Notes: generated from the sequence alone by a model not told the origin. A stretch of 64,000 bases of DNA from JAIVJM01 sp963816985 (GCA_963816985.1 CAWFMF010000004.1:930001-994000); one strand, 5' to 3'; counted from the stretch's first letter, positions 18,373-27,011 are shown. Translations and numbers: made by a program.

Positions 18373-19494
18373 ATGGCAGAGATTGACGAGCAAAAACTTC
18401 TGAGCGACCTGACGCTCGGCGATGCCAAGCGCATTCTGGTCTACGCGGCGGCGACCCTTCTGGCGCTCGCGCTCTTCGGGCTGCTGGTGTGGAAAGTGCT
18501 GGTGGGACTGCTCCTCGGCGTCGTGGCCGGGGCGTATCTGCTGCCGGTGCAGGAGTGGCTCGAAGCGCGTCTCAAGGCGCGGGCCGGGAGCGCCTTAGTG
18601 ACGATCTCTCTCATCGTCATCCCGCTCGTCGCGCTCTTCGGGTACGGCTGGTATGAACTCTCCGGCTACTCGAACATCGTGCAGGAGAAGCAGGGCGAGA
18701 TCATCGCGGCCATCAGCAACTCGCTGGGCCGCTACGTCGCCGTCGAGAACACGCGCGCCGGACTGGAGACCGCCTTCGCCGAAGCCATCATGCGCTCCGG
18801 CGAGGCGATTGCGGAGGTGCGGAAGCAGTCCGCGCTGCTCCTCGCGTCGGCGACCGTCTTCTTCTTCACGGTCTTCTACGTCCTGACACACCGGACGAAA
18901 CTGACCGCCTACATCAAGCTCCGTGTGCCGGGCGAGTTCCTGCCGCTCTACGAGAAGCTGGCCTTGAACGTCGGCGGGGCGCTGCGCGGCGCGCTGCTCG
19001 CGGTCATCATTGACCAAGCGGCGAAGTCGGTCGTCATCCTCGTCCTCAATCTCGTCTTCGGCGTGCCGCTCGCGGTCGTGCTCGCGCTCGTGACGTTCAT
19101 CATCGGCTTCTTCCCGCTGCTCGGCGAGTGGGCCGTCTACATCCCGGTGAGCATCTTCCTGCTCGTCTTCCAGAACAACCCGACCGCCGCCGCCGCCTAC
19201 CTCCTCATCGGCGTGGCGATGACGGCCTCCTCGTCGCTCATCCTCCGCCCGAAGCTCGCGGCGCTCGGCGCGCAGCGTTTCAATTTTTACTGGATGCTCA
19301 TCGGGCTCGTCGCCGGGGTCTTCACCTTCGGCATCCCCGGCATCGTCCTCGGCCCCGCCATCCTCGGCTTCGCCAAAGCGGTCTTAGACACGCTCGTCGG
19401 CGACGTGAAATACGAGACTTCCCTTTTGAAAGAAGAGCGGGCGCAGCGTGACGAAGAGGCGAGCGCGGGGCGGGGCGAGGCGGCTGAGACCTGA
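18373..19494 (+). CDS. AI-2E family transporter (PerM/UPF0118)
   Basis: 373 residues with seven to eight membrane helices: paired N-terminal ones (ILVYAAATLLALALFGLLVW, VGLLLGVVAGAYLL), a central soluble stretch, then LLASATVFFFTVFYVL and a C-terminal bundle with the family pattern FGVPLAVVLALVTFIIGFFPLLGEWAVYIP and GIPGIVLGPAILGFAKAVLD. Relatives are linked to export of autoinducer-2 or to Na+/H+ antiport; which applies here cannot be told. TATAGT at 18353-18358 may be the -10 box. The gene is alone and is followed by composite repeat copy 2. Confidence 0.88.
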   Translation: MAEIDEQKLLSDLTLGDAKRILVYAAATLLALALFGLLVWKVLVGLLLGVVAGAYLLPVQEWLEARLKARAGSALVTISLIVIPLVALFGYGWYELSGYSNIVQEKQGEIIAAISNSLGRYVAVENTRAGLETAFAEAIMRSGEAIAEVRKQSALLLASATVFFFTVFYVLTHRTKLTAYIKLRVPGEFLPLYEKLALNVGGALRGALLAVIIDQAAKSVVILVLNLVFGVPLAVVLALVTFIIGFFPLLGEWAVYIPVSIFLLVFQNNPTAAAAYLLIGVAMTASSSLILRPKLAALGAQRFNFYWMLIGLVAGVFTFGIPGIVLGPAILGFAKAVLDTLVGDVKYETSLLKEERAQRDEEASAGRGEAAET

Positions 19495-19519
19495 GAGCGT
19501 GTTGAAGAAGGTATGTCCG

Positions 19520-19738
19520 TGAAGCCCTGAAAGGGCTGAAGATAATAGCCGGGGGCAAGTGCGAAGCACGCCGCCCCCGGAACAGGCGAGAAAAGAAGTC
19601 CGACCCTGAAGGGGTCGCGCCTCAACGTTGAGGCGCGACCCCTTCAGGGTCGGACTCTTTTATCTACGCGTGACCGGGGGCGGCGCAGACGTTCGTCTGC
19701 TTACCCCCGGCTATTATCTTCGTCCCCTGCGGGGACAG
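19520..19738. repeat. Composite four-hairpin element, copy 2
   Basis: Same order as copy 1: short hairpin GCCCT-GAA-AGGGC; GATAATAGCCGGGGGC with variable loop and GCCCCCGG; a perfect 60-bp palindrome at 19597-19656 centred on CAACGTTG; CCGGGGGC, a loop and CCCCCGGCTATTATC; short hairpin GTCCCC-TGC-GGGGAC. The central palindrome is almost identical to copy 1, while the loop sequences differ. It separates two convergent genes. Confidence 0.85.
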
Positions 19739-19762
19739 GCATAGATGCTTCGTTGGCTCGCT

Positions 19763-20113
19763 CTAGCCCGGAGGCCACGCGAGGCTGCGACCGCCGAGGA
19801 GGTGGACGTGGACGTGGGGGACGGACTGGCCGGCGTCCGCGCCCGTGTTGATGACGGTGCGGTAGCCGCTCTCGGAGAGGCCCTCTTGATTGGCGATGCG
19901 GGCGGCGACGCGGAGGAGGTGGCCGAGCATCGGCTCGTCGGCCTGCGCGGCGTCGTCGAGAGACTCGATGTGCGCGCGCGGGATGACGAGGACGTGCGTC
20001 GGGGCCTGCGGGTTGATGTCGCGGAAGGCGACGGCCCGCCCGTCCTGGTGGACGAGCGCGGCGGGAATCTCGCCAGCGACGAGCTTGCAGAAGAGGCAGT
20101 TCTGTTCAGACAT
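19763..20113 (-). CDS. HIT family protein (HINT-like purine nucleoside phosphoramidase)
   Basis: 116 residues, the full HINT length. The zinc-site cysteines sit in CLFC (6-9), and the histidine triad HVHVH at 100-104 in PHVHVHLLGG is complete. Other conserved parts are AFRDINPQAPTHVLVIP and RTVINTG. HINT enzymes hydrolyse AMP-lysine-type phosphoramidates. It is preceded by the nested hairpin 20120-20262 and faces the AI-2E gene, with no operon partner. Confidence 0.92.
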   Translation of the reverse strand: MSEQNCLFCKLVAGEIPAALVHQDGRAVAFRDINPQAPTHVLVIPRAHIESLDDAAQADEPMLGHLLRVAARIANQEGLSESGYRTVINTGADAGQSVPHVHVHLLGGRSLAWPPG

Positions 20114-20119
20114 ATAATT

Positions 20120-20262
20120 AAATGATGAGTGCGGAATGATGAATGAAAGAGAGTTATCAGTTTTGAGTTTTCAGTTTTCAGTTTTCAGATAAGACCGGAA
20201 CTGAAAACTGAAAACTGTCTACTGAAAACTTCCCGCCATTCATCATTCCGCATTCATCATTT
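20120..20262. repeat. Nested double hairpin: AATGATG arms around TTTTCAG arms
   Basis: Outer arms 20120-20145 and about 20237-20262 are complementary except one base (AAATGATGAGTGCGGAATG on the left). Inside, the left inner arm repeats TCAGTTT several times in exact 7-base steps and the right inner arm repeats ACTGAAA. The inner palindrome is the same family as 21588-21704. The right outer arm contains the murA stop codon and last codons. Confidence 0.85.
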
Positions 20263-21581
20263 CCTTTCCGGCGACGATGGTTTCGATGGGCGGCAGTTGC
20301 GCGGTGACGGACTCGCGGAGGCGTTCGATGCGCGCGCCGACGGCGCGGAGCTTGGCCTCAATCTTTTCGTAGCCGCGGTCTATGTGGTAAACGCGGTCAA
20401 TGACGGTCTCGCCTTTGGCGGCGAGTCCGGCGAGGACGAGGCACGCCGAGGCGCGGAGGTCGGAAGCCTGCACGCGCGCGCCCGCGAGCGGCGTCGGGCC
20501 TTCGACGATGGCCGTGTTGCCTTCGATCTGGATGCGCGCGCCCATGCGCTGCATCTCGGAGGCGTGCATGAAGCGGTTCTCGAAGATCGTCTCGCGGACG
20601 GCGCTGCGGCCCTCGGCCTGCGTCATTAAGGCCATGTACTGCGCCTGCATGTCGGTCGGGAAGTTCGGATGCGGCTCGGTCGTCACGTCGCGCGCCTTCA
20701 AGCCTTCCGCGGAGCGGCGCACGCGCAGGGTCGTCGGGTTCAGCTCCTCAATCTCGACTCCCGCCTCGCGCAGCTTAGCGATGACCGCCGAAAGGTGTTC
20801 GGGCTGGCAGTCTTTGACTTCCAACTCTCCGCCCGTGATGGCCGCCGCGACGAGGAACGTGCCGGTCTCGATGCGGTCGGGGATGATGGTGTGCTCCGCG
20901 CCGCCGAGCTGCTCGACGCCATCAACTTCAATCGTCGGCGTGCCCGCGCCGCGCACGCGCGCGCCCATGCGGTTCAAGAGGTCTGCGAGGTCTGTAATCT
21001 CCGGCTCGCACGCGGCGTTGTGCAAAACGCTCGTCCCGCGCGCGAGCGTCGCCGCCATCAAGACGTTCTCCGTGCCCGTCACCGTCACCTTCTCGAAGCG
21101 CACGTCCGCGCCGATCAGCCGCCCGCCTTTGGGCGCGCGCGCGACGACGTAGCCCGCCTCCAGACTGACCTGCGCGCCGAGCACCTTCAAGGCTTCGAGA
21201 TGCAAATCAATCGGCCTCGTCCCGATGGCGCAGCCGCCCGGAAGAGATCACTTTCGCCTTGCCGAAGCGCGCGAGCAGGGGCCCCAGCGCGAGCACCGAG
21301 GCGCGCATCGTCTTGACCAGCTCGTAAGGCGCTTCAAACAGCTCGATGTTCGAGGCCGTAATCTTGTGCGTGCGGAGGTCTGGGACGAGCACGGTCGCGC
21401 CGAGGTCTTCCAGCAGCCGCCTTTGCGTCAGGCAGTCGCGGACATACGGCACGTTGTGGAGCGTCACGGTCTCAGGCGTCAGAACGGCGGCGGCCATGCA
21501 CGGCAACGCCGAATTCTTCGCCCCGCTCACGACCACCCGCCCGCTCAAAGGCTGCCCGCCGGTGATGAGAAATTTGTCCAT
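20243..21581 (-). CDS. murA: UDP-N-acetylglucosamine 1-carboxyvinyltransferase, interrupted by one frameshift
   Basis: Adds enolpyruvate from PEP to UDP-GlcNAc, the first committed step of peptidoglycan synthesis. The N-terminal part (from 21581) reads MDKFLITGGQPLSG, SGAKNSALP and LVKTMRASVLALGPLLARFGKA. Near 21241-21247 the frame is lost by one extra base. The next frame resumes PGGCAIGTRPIDLHLEAL, carrying the fosfomycin-target Cys in GGCAIG, and runs to RVYHIDRGYEKIEAKLRAVGA. Together they equal about 446 codons, somewhat over normal because the last five residues (MMNAE) come from the repeat arm. murA is usually essential, so a consensus error is a strong explanation unless another copy exists. 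A hairpin lies 7 bases before the ATG and no ribosome site is visible. Confidence 0.92.
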
Positions 21582-21587
21582 AATAAA

Positions 21588-21704
21588 GAGTTTTCAGTTT
21601 TCAGTTTTTAGTTTTCAGTTCCGAGCGAAGGCGAAAGTTCATCAGTCTTCTTCAACCCTTCCTGCTGAAAACTGAAAACTAAAAACTGAAAACTGTTTAC
21701 TGAT
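21588..21704. repeat. Heptad-unit palindromic repeat, family B, copy 2
   Basis: The left arm repeats TTTTCAG (with a TTTTTAG variant) in 7-base steps. The right arm reads CTGAAAACTGAAAACTAAAA and onward as its complement. The loop contains GAGCGAAGGCGAAAG. It lies between the prmC end and the murA start, both minus strand, and takes up the murA leader. Confidence 0.85.
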
Positions 21705-21738
21705 TTTCGCGGATTCTAGCACGCCTCCCGCGCGGCGG

Positions 21739-22623
21739 CTACCCTCTGCGCCGGAGGGCGACGACGCGGGGGATGCCTTGCAGGTCTCGGTGGATGTCGA
21801 GGAGCGTCCAGACTTCCGGGTCAACGAGGGCGGCGACCTGTTCGTGCTGGTCGAAGCCTATCTCGAAGAGGAGGTGGCCGCCGGGTTCGAGGAAGCCGGG
21901 CGCGTCCGCGACGAGACGGCGGATGACGGAGAGCCCGTCGCCGCCGGGCGTGAGCGCGGCTCGCGGCTCGTGGTCGCGCACTTCGCGTTGGAGACTTTCG
22001 AGGTCGCTCTCGGCGATGTAAGGCGGGTTCGAGACGACGAGCGGGAAGCGCGTCTCTTTCCATTCGTCCGTGCGCAGAGCGTCGAAACAGTCGGAGACGA
22101 GTGTCTTGAGGCGCGTCGAGACGCCGTGACGCTCGGCGTTGCGCTGTGCGACGCGGAGCGCGGCGGGCGAGATGTCGAGGGCGAGGGCGCGCGCGTCCGT
22201 GCGTTCGTGGAGGAGCACGACCGGGATGCAACCCGAACCCGTCCCCACGTCGCAGACGAGCGGCGACGCGTGAGAGCGGAGGACTTCGAGCGCCACTTCG
22301 ACCAGTAGTTCCGTCTCCGGACGCGGGATGAGCACGTCGGGCGTCACCTCGAAATCGAGCCCGTAAAATTCCTGCCGGCCCGTCACGTACTGCAAGGGCT
22401 CTCCGGCGGCGCGGCGCGCGACGAGACGGCGGAAGGCGGACAACTTCTCCGCCGCTAATCTCTCGTCGTCGTGCGTGAAGAGGTACGCGCGGTCATGCTC
22501 CAAGACGTGCGCGAGCACAGACCCGGCCTCGCGCCTCGCGTCGGCCACGCCGCCCTCGCGCAGCGCGCGCACCGCCTCGTTCAAGGCTTCGGCAATCGTC
22601 TGACTCGGCCCCTCTTCTTCCAT
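21739..22623 (-). CDS. prmC: Peptide chain release factor N5-glutamine methyltransferase
   Basis: 294 residues. PrmC methylates the Gln of the GGQ motif in RF1/RF2 using S-adenosylmethionine. The helical N-terminal domain (1-85) recognises the release factor. The SAM motif is CDVGTGSGCIPV (about 124-135), with ALDISPAAL for the ribose and the catalytic NPPY at 199-202. FYGLDFEVTPDVLIPRPETE is the family linker. It reads in the same direction as murA, with the hairpin at 21588 between them. The start at 22623 follows the promoter-free end; no ribosome site is obvious. Confidence 0.93.
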   Translation of the reverse strand: MEEEGPSQTIAEALNEAVRALREGGVADARREAGSVLAHVLEHDRAYLFTHDDERLAAEKLSAFRRLVARRAAGEPLQYVTGRQEFYGLDFEVTPDVLIPRPETELLVEVALEVLRSHASPLVCDVGTGSGCIPVVLLHERTDARALALDISPAALRVAQRNAERHGVSTRLKTLVSDCFDALRTDEWKETRFPLVVSNPPYIAESDLESLQREVRDHEPRAALTPGGDGLSVIRRLVADAPGFLEPGGHLLFEIGFDQHEQVAALVDPEVWTLLDIHRDLQGIPRVVALRRRG

Positions 22624-22670
22624 CTCTTGACCCGGCTTGGCGGCTTTTCCTTTTACGTTATGCTGTGCGA

Positions 22671-22676
22671 TATAAT
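22671..22676 (+). promoter_or_regulatory. TATAAT -10 box upstream of the heavy-metal-associated protein
   Basis: A consensus TATAAT lies at 22671-22676 in the divergent gap between prmC and the HMA gene. No convincing -35 hexamer is seen at 16-18 bases; TTTACG at 22652 is too close. The distance to the ATG at 22780 leaves a leader of about 100 bases. Confidence 0.4.
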
Positions 22677-22779
22677 ACGGCCACTTTCAGCAAGGCCAAA
22701 ATTTACGTCCGCATCCGTCCCGCCTCGACGTGTCTTTCGGCGGGGGCCGCGCGGCGCTTTCAAGGAGGGCGAGAGGGAG

Positions 22780-22998
22780 ATGAAGGCGGAGTTTCACATT
22801 CAGGGGATGCACTGCGATTCGTGCGCCGTGGACATCAAGGAGACGCTCGAAGAGACGGCGGGCGTCGAGTCGGCGGACGTGACCTTCAACGGCAAGACGG
22901 CGGTCGTCGAGTTCGACGCCGAAGTCGTGCAACAGGCCACGCTCGTCAAGAAGATTCAAGACCTCGGCTATCAGGCCACCATCGGCGACCAACAATAA
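22780..22998 (+). CDS. Heavy-metal-associated (HMA) domain protein, copper-chaperone-like
   Basis: 72 residues from ATG 22780, preceded by GGAGGGCGAGAGGGAG; the longer frame upstream is a shadow of prmC. The protein is one ferredoxin-like HMA domain with the metal motif MHCDSC (Cys 12 and 15) and the usual LEETAGVESADVTFNGKTAVVEFD pattern. Such proteins bind Cu(I) or Zn and hand it to P-type ATPases, but no ATPase is next to it. An 18-base gap to the following gene suggests co-transcription. Confidence 0.88.
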   Translation: MKAEFHIQGMHCDSCAVDIKETLEETAGVESADVTFNGKTAVVEFDAEVVQQATLVKKIQDLGYQATIGDQQ

Positions 22999-23016
22999 AC
23001 TAGGGGGACAAAGGGA

Positions 23017-23280
23017 ATGACGGAAGCTAAAAACGCGGAAGACAACAACCAGACCGAGAACGCGCTCGACGATCAGGGACTGGACGCGGCGGGCGGCCTC
23101 GCCCTTCTCCAGCGGCTGCGCGACGGCGGCTTCGACGCCGACGACGAGAGATTCGCCGTCGCCCTCGGTCGGCCCATCGAAGAGGTCGAGGCGTGGATGC
23201 AGGGCTCCGAGCCCCCCGACGACGACATCATCATGAAGGCCCGCGGCATCGCCCGCGAGCGCGGCATCGAGATTGAATAG
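23017..23280 (+). CDS. Small acidic protein of unknown function
   Basis: 87 residues, ATG 23017 preceded by GGGGGACAAAGGGA. The protein is acidic (EAKNAEDNNQTENALDDQG at the start). It ends with a pattern resembling a short helix-turn-helix: FDADDERFAVALGRPIEEVEAWMQG then DDDIIMKARGIARERGIEIE. The part ALGRPIEEVEAWMQG is similar to how XRE-type helices read, but the fold is unproven. It follows the HMA gene closely and ends before the hairpin at 23283. Confidence 0.7.
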   Translation: MTEAKNAEDNNQTENALDDQGLDAAGGLALLQRLRDGGFDADDERFAVALGRPIEEVEAWMQGSEPPDDDIIMKARGIARERGIEIE

Positions 23281-23282
23281 GA

Positions 23283-23384
23283 AGCTGTTAGCGATTAGCT
23301 GTTAGCTCTCAGCCAAACCAAAGACCTTGTGAAGTTGGCGGCTGACTACTTCTGATTAACAGCTAATCGCTAACAGCTAACAGC
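23283..23384. repeat. Heptad-unit palindromic repeat, family F
   Basis: The left arm steps GTTAGCG ATTAGCT GTTAGCT CTCAGCC. The right arm steps CTGATTA ACAGCTA ATCGCTA ACAGCTA ACAGCC. The arms are complementary and every step is 7 bases. It lies between two same-strand genes and directly precedes the serine acetyltransferase ATG, leaving no clear ribosome site. Confidence 0.85.
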
Positions 23385-23391
23385 CTTTCCC

Positions 23392-24303
23392 ATGAATGAG
23401 AAGCTCAACAGTGCGGCGAGCGAACTTGTCGAGTCGTACTCGCGCGAGGGCGTCAAGATTCATCACCTCGACCGGCGGCCTCTGCCCTCGCGTGATGAAG
23501 TCGTGCGCGTGCTCGATGCGTTGCAGGAGCTTCTCTTCCCCGGCTACGCGGGCGCGCAAGGGCTGACGGGCGCGGGCCTGCGGCTCCACACGGAGTCGCG
23601 GCTCGCGTGGCTCTACGAGACTCTGACCGAGCAGATCGGACGCGCCGTCAACCACGGCCACCGGCTCGACGACGCGTGCCCGATGACCGAGCGGCAGGCG
23701 ACCGAGTGCGCCGAAGATTTTCTCTCGGCGCTCCCCGCCCTGCGCGAGATGCTCGCGGGCGACGTGAAGGCGGCCTACGACGGCGACCCGGCGGCGACCT
23801 GCCTCGACGAGATTATCTTCAGCTACCCCGGCGTCTACGCCATCACCGTCTACCGGCTCGCGCACGAGCTGCAACGCCTCGGCGTGCCGCTCATCCCCCG
23901 CATCATGACCGAGCACGCGCACCAGCGCACGGGCATTGACATCCACCCCGCGACGACCGTCGGCGAGCGGTTCTTCATTGACCACGGGACGGGCGTCGTC
24001 ATCGGCGGGACGGCCATCATCGGGAGCGGCGTCAAACTCTATCAGGGCGTGACGCTCGGCGCGTTCTCCTTCGACAAGGACTCGACGGGGCGCGTCGTCC
24101 GCAACACCAAGCGACACCCGACCATCGAGGACGACGTGGTGGTCTACGCGGGCGCGACCATCCTCGGCGGCGAGACCGTCATCGGTCGCGGCTCGGTCAT
24201 CGGCGGCAACGTCTGGCTCACGCACAGCGTCCCGGCGGGCGCGCGCGTCATTCAAGACTCGCCCCGCCTCCGCATTATCACCGCCGAAGAGGCCGCCTCT
24301 TAA
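23392..24303 (+). CDS. cysE: Serine O-acetyltransferase
   Basis: 303 residues. Makes O-acetylserine from serine and acetyl-CoA, the carbon skeleton for cysteine. The N-terminal helical domain (1-180) carries DEIIFSYPGVYAITVYRLAHELQ and LGVPLIPRIMTEHAHQRTGIDIHP, as in the longer SrpH/EpsC-type enzymes. The left-handed hexapeptide helix follows: ATTVGERFFIDHGTGVVIG, ATILGGETVIGRGSVIGGN and VWLTHSVPAG, with the catalytic His in DHGTG. The C-terminus is short. The next genes are close but not clearly in the pathway, and cysteine dioxygenase lies 11 kb away. Confidence 0.9.
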   Translation: MNEKLNSAASELVESYSREGVKIHHLDRRPLPSRDEVVRVLDALQELLFPGYAGAQGLTGAGLRLHTESRLAWLYETLTEQIGRAVNHGHRLDDACPMTERQATECAEDFLSALPALREMLAGDVKAAYDGDPAATCLDEIIFSYPGVYAITVYRLAHELQRLGVPLIPRIMTEHAHQRTGIDIHPATTVGERFFIDHGTGVVIGGTAIIGSGVKLYQGVTLGAFSFDKDSTGRVVRNTKRHPTIEDDVVVYAGATILGGETVIGRGSVIGGNVWLTHSVPAGARVIQDSPRLRIITAEEAAS

Positions 24304-24336
24304 GCGACGAAAGAACGAACAAGGGAGGGACGTTTG

Positions 24337-24852
24337 ATGGCTGACGAGACGAAGGACGAGGCGAAGCGGGACGACCGTGGCGAGCGCCCGATGAGCGATG
24401 AGGAGATGCGCGAGCGCGTCGTCCGCCTCGCCTTCGGCGGAGACGCGGGGCGCTTCGAGGAGTTCTGCGAAGTGGTGCGGGGCACGATCCCCGAAGGCAC
24501 TTGTGTCGTCCTGCGCGGAAGCTCCGTGACCGGCGTGCGCTACGACGACGGCGCGCCGTTCGACGCCGACGGCCCCGGCACGAGCGACCTCGACCTCACG
24601 CTCGTCGGAGAGAAGGTGCTCGGCTTCTACATCCTCGACGGCTTTTACCTGCCCGGCGTCCACACCAAACCCCTGAGCGAGAAAGACCCGGACATCGCCC
24701 CCGACCTCGTCCCCCTGCGCGAGCGGCTCATCACGATGGTCAACCGGCCCGTCAACATTCAGGCCACGCGCGACTTCTGGATGCGGCTGCGCGGCGACTG
24801 GCTCGGCCAGCCCTACCTTAATCTCATCGGCAAAGTCGGCGGAGAGTCTTGA
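24337..24852 (+). CDS. Nucleotidyltransferase-like protein
   Basis: 171 residues from ATG 24337, preceded by GGGAGGGA; a TTG one codon upstream is less likely. After a charged helix (1-50), VVLRGSSVTGVRY followed by GTSDLDLTLVG gives the GS-x-n-D-x-D pattern of the polymerase-beta nucleotidyltransferase superfamily. The rest (LDGFYLPGVHTKPLSEKD, DLVPLRERL) is unrecognised. Enzymes of this fold add nucleotides to proteins, drugs or tRNA; no substrate can be inferred. It overlaps the EEP gene by 4 bases, so the two are translated together. Confidence 0.72.
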   Translation: MADETKDEAKRDDRGERPMSDEEMRERVVRLAFGGDAGRFEEFCEVVRGTIPEGTCVVLRGSSVTGVRYDDGAPFDADGPGTSDLDLTLVGEKVLGFYILDGFYLPGVHTKPLSEKDPDIAPDLVPLRERLITMVNRPVNIQATRDFWMRLRGDWLGQPYLNLIGKVGGES

Positions 24853-25598
24853 CGCTCAAACTCCTCAGCTACAACATCCAGCGCGGCGGCACGGGGCGCG
24901 AGGCCGAAATCGCCGCCGTCATCAACGAAGCTGCGCCCGACGTGGTCGTCCTTCAGGAAGCGACCCGCCCCGAAGTCGTCGCGCGCCTCGCCCGCGAGAC
25001 CGGCATGAACGAGTGGGGCGCGCGCCCCGGCCACTCGCTCGCCTTCATGAGCCGCGTCGAAATCGAGAGCCGCGACTGGCACAAGCCTTCGGGCGCGCGC
25101 CACCCCTTCGTCGAAATCGTACCCAAAGGCACGGGCCTCCGCATCTTCGGCCTGCACCTGAGCGCGGTTCATTCGAACTGGACTGAGTGGCGGCGGATGC
25201 GCGAGTTACGCGCGACGCTCCGCAGCATCGAGCGTCATCAAGACGGTCTTCATGTCTTAGCAGGCGACTTCAACACGCTCGCGCCCGGCGAGCTGCTCGA
25301 CACGCGACTTTTGCCGCCGCGCCTGCGCGCGCTCGTCTGGCTCGGCGGCGGGCGCGTCCGCTACGAGACCATCAAAATCATGCTCGACGCGCGTTACCTC
25401 GACACCTTCCGCGCGCTCCACCCGCTCGACAAGGGTTTCACTTTCCCCACCTGGTCGCCGCACGTCCGCCTCGATTTCGTCTTCCTCCCCGAACGCTTCG
25501 CCGACTGCCTCAAGGATTGCGCGGTCGTCACCTCGCCCGCCGTTGTCAACAAAGCCTCAGACCACTTCCCGCTCCTCGCGCGAATCAAAGTCGGCTGA
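24849..25598 (+). CDS. Endonuclease/exonuclease/phosphatase (EEP) family protein
   Basis: 249 residues from a TTG at 24849 that overlaps the upstream stop (TTGA). The EEP fold is clear: LLSYNIQRGG with the first metal-binding Asn, VVLQEATRP with the Glu, IFGLHLSAVHSNW, VLAGDFNTLAPGE with the catalytic Asp and Asn, HVRLDFVFLPE and SDHFPLLARI with the final Asp-His pair. It is a cytosolic metal-dependent phosphodiesterase, on nucleic acid or lipid, with substrate unknown. Co-translation with the nucleotidyltransferase-like protein suggests a joint make-and-remove modification, which is speculation. Confidence 0.85.
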   Translation: MTLKLLSYNIQRGGTGREAEIAAVINEAAPDVVVLQEATRPEVVARLARETGMNEWGARPGHSLAFMSRVEIESRDWHKPSGARHPFVEIVPKGTGLRIFGLHLSAVHSNWTEWRRMRELRATLRSIERHQDGLHVLAGDFNTLAPGELLDTRLLPPRLRALVWLGGGRVRYETIKIMLDARYLDTFRALHPLDKGFTFPTWSPHVRLDFVFLPERFADCLKDCAVVTSPAVVNKASDHFPLLARIKVG

Positions 25599-25615
25599 AG
25601 GCTGCGAAGGCTTAC

Positions 25616-25636
25616 GGGCAGGAACAAACCCTGCCC
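25616..25636. other. Short GC hairpin between two genes
   Basis: GGGCAGG (25616-25622) pairs with CCTGCCC (25630-25636) around a loop with AACAAAC. No T run follows, so it is a weak candidate for a terminator of the EEP gene. A 7-base arm is the shortest of the hairpins seen here. Confidence 0.35.
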
Positions 25637-25649
25637 CTACAATCTCTCG

Positions 25650-27011
25650 ATGCGCTCTTACCTCATGCCGAATCGTCTTCTCGCACTCGTCCTCGCCTGC
25701 GCCTCGCTCGCCTGCACGGCGTTCGCGCAGGGCGTCCGGTCAAAGTCGAACCGCGTGGTGCTCGTCAAAGCCGCGCGGCTGCTCGACGTGCGCGCGGGGA
25801 GATACCTGTATGGCCGAGGAGTCTTAATCGAAAACGGACGCATCATGCGCGTCGGTAGACTCCAGAACCTCAGAACATCAACGCCGAAGAGCACGATTCT
25901 CATTGACCTCGGCGACATGACCTTGATGCCCGGTCTGATTGACAGCCACACGCACCTCTTCGGCGCGCACGACGGGCGGGTGGACACGACCGAGCGCCTG
26001 AGCGAGCGAGAACGCGCGGCGCTGGCCGGGCGGGCTGCGCGCGAAGTCTTGCTCGCAGGCTTCACTACCGTTCGCAACCTCGGCGGGTCGGGCGTGCGCG
26101 GTGACGTGTTGCTGCGAGACAGAATCAACGACGGTCGCGTCGAAGGGCCGCGCATCCTCGCGGCGACGAGGAAGCTCACACCGCCCGGCGGTCAGGGCCG
26201 CAATCTGCCGAAGGAGATCGTCGAGCGCGAATACCTCACGGTCAGCGGCGCGGAAGGTGCGCGCCGCGCCGTGCGCGAGGCCGTCGCCAACGGGGCGGAT
26301 TGCATCAAGGTCGTCGTTGACGTGGGGCCGAACGTGTTGCGCGTCGAAGAGCTGCGCGCCATCGTCCAGGAGGCGCACCGCGTGGGCCGGAAGGTCGCGG
26401 CGCACGCCACCTCGCGCGCAGCCGTCGCGGCGGCGGTCGAGGCCCGTGTAGACTCAATCGAGCACGGCACGGAGGCTGACGAAGAGACTTTGAAGAAGAT
26501 GAGTGAGCGCGGCATCGTCCTCGTCATCAACGTCTACACGGAGCGGACGCTGCGCGACCTCTTCGCGTCGGAGTTGCGGCGCTCGCCCGAATCGGTCGCC
26601 GACTTCGAGGGCTATTTGAAGCAGAACGCGGCGGAGTCGCCGCGCCGCATCGAGCGCGCTCTGAAGGCGGGCGTCCGCGTCGTCGCGGGCTCGGACATGT
26701 ATCTCATCTACCCCGGCAAGACGCGCGGCGAGGCGTCGCTCATGGAACTCGAAGCGCTCCAACATTGGGGACTCCCGCCGCTCGAAGTCGTCCGCGCCGC
26801 CACGCTCCACGCCTCGGAACTGCTCGGCTGGCAGGACAGGGTCGGCGCAATCGAGCGCGGCAAGTTCGCCAACCTCGTCGCGCTCGAAGGCGACCCGCTC
26901 AAGAGCGCCGCCGACCTCCAACGCATCAGCTTCGTGATGAAGGGCGGCGAGGTCTTCAGGCATGACAAGCCGGAGCGCCGCGCCGCCGGGCAAACAACTC
27001 AAAGACGCTGA
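25650..27011 (+). CDS. Secreted amidohydrolase (imidazolonepropionase/Xaa-Pro dipeptidase-like)
   Basis: 453 residues. ATG 25650 or 25665 begins a signal peptide (LLALVLACASLACTAFAQG). The amidohydrolase barrel has the metal motif DSHTHLFG, a carbamylation Lys in DCIKVVVD, the later His residues in AAHATSRAAV and DSIEHGTE, and the final Asp in VAGSDMYLIYPG. GNLVALEGDPL-type sequence (FANLVALEGDPLKSAADLQ) is the usual C-terminal pattern. Exported members cut dipeptides or cyclic amides. It precedes the Xaa-Pro aminopeptidase on the same strand, which suggests joint peptide use. Confidence 0.88.
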   Translation: MRSYLMPNRLLALVLACASLACTAFAQGVRSKSNRVVLVKAARLLDVRAGRYLYGRGVLIENGRIMRVGRLQNLRTSTPKSTILIDLGDMTLMPGLIDSHTHLFGAHDGRVDTTERLSERERAALAGRAAREVLLAGFTTVRNLGGSGVRGDVLLRDRINDGRVEGPRILAATRKLTPPGGQGRNLPKEIVEREYLTVSGAEGARRAVREAVANGADCIKVVVDVGPNVLRVEELRAIVQEAHRVGRKVAAHATSRAAVAAAVEARVDSIEHGTEADEETLKKMSERGIVLVINVYTERTLRDLFASELRRSPESVADFEGYLKQNAAESPRRIERALKAGVRVVAGSDMYLIYPGKTRGEASLMELEALQHWGLPPLEVVRAATLHASELLGWQDRVGAIERGKFANLVALEGDPLKSAADLQRISFVMKGGEVFRHDKPERRAAGQTTQRR

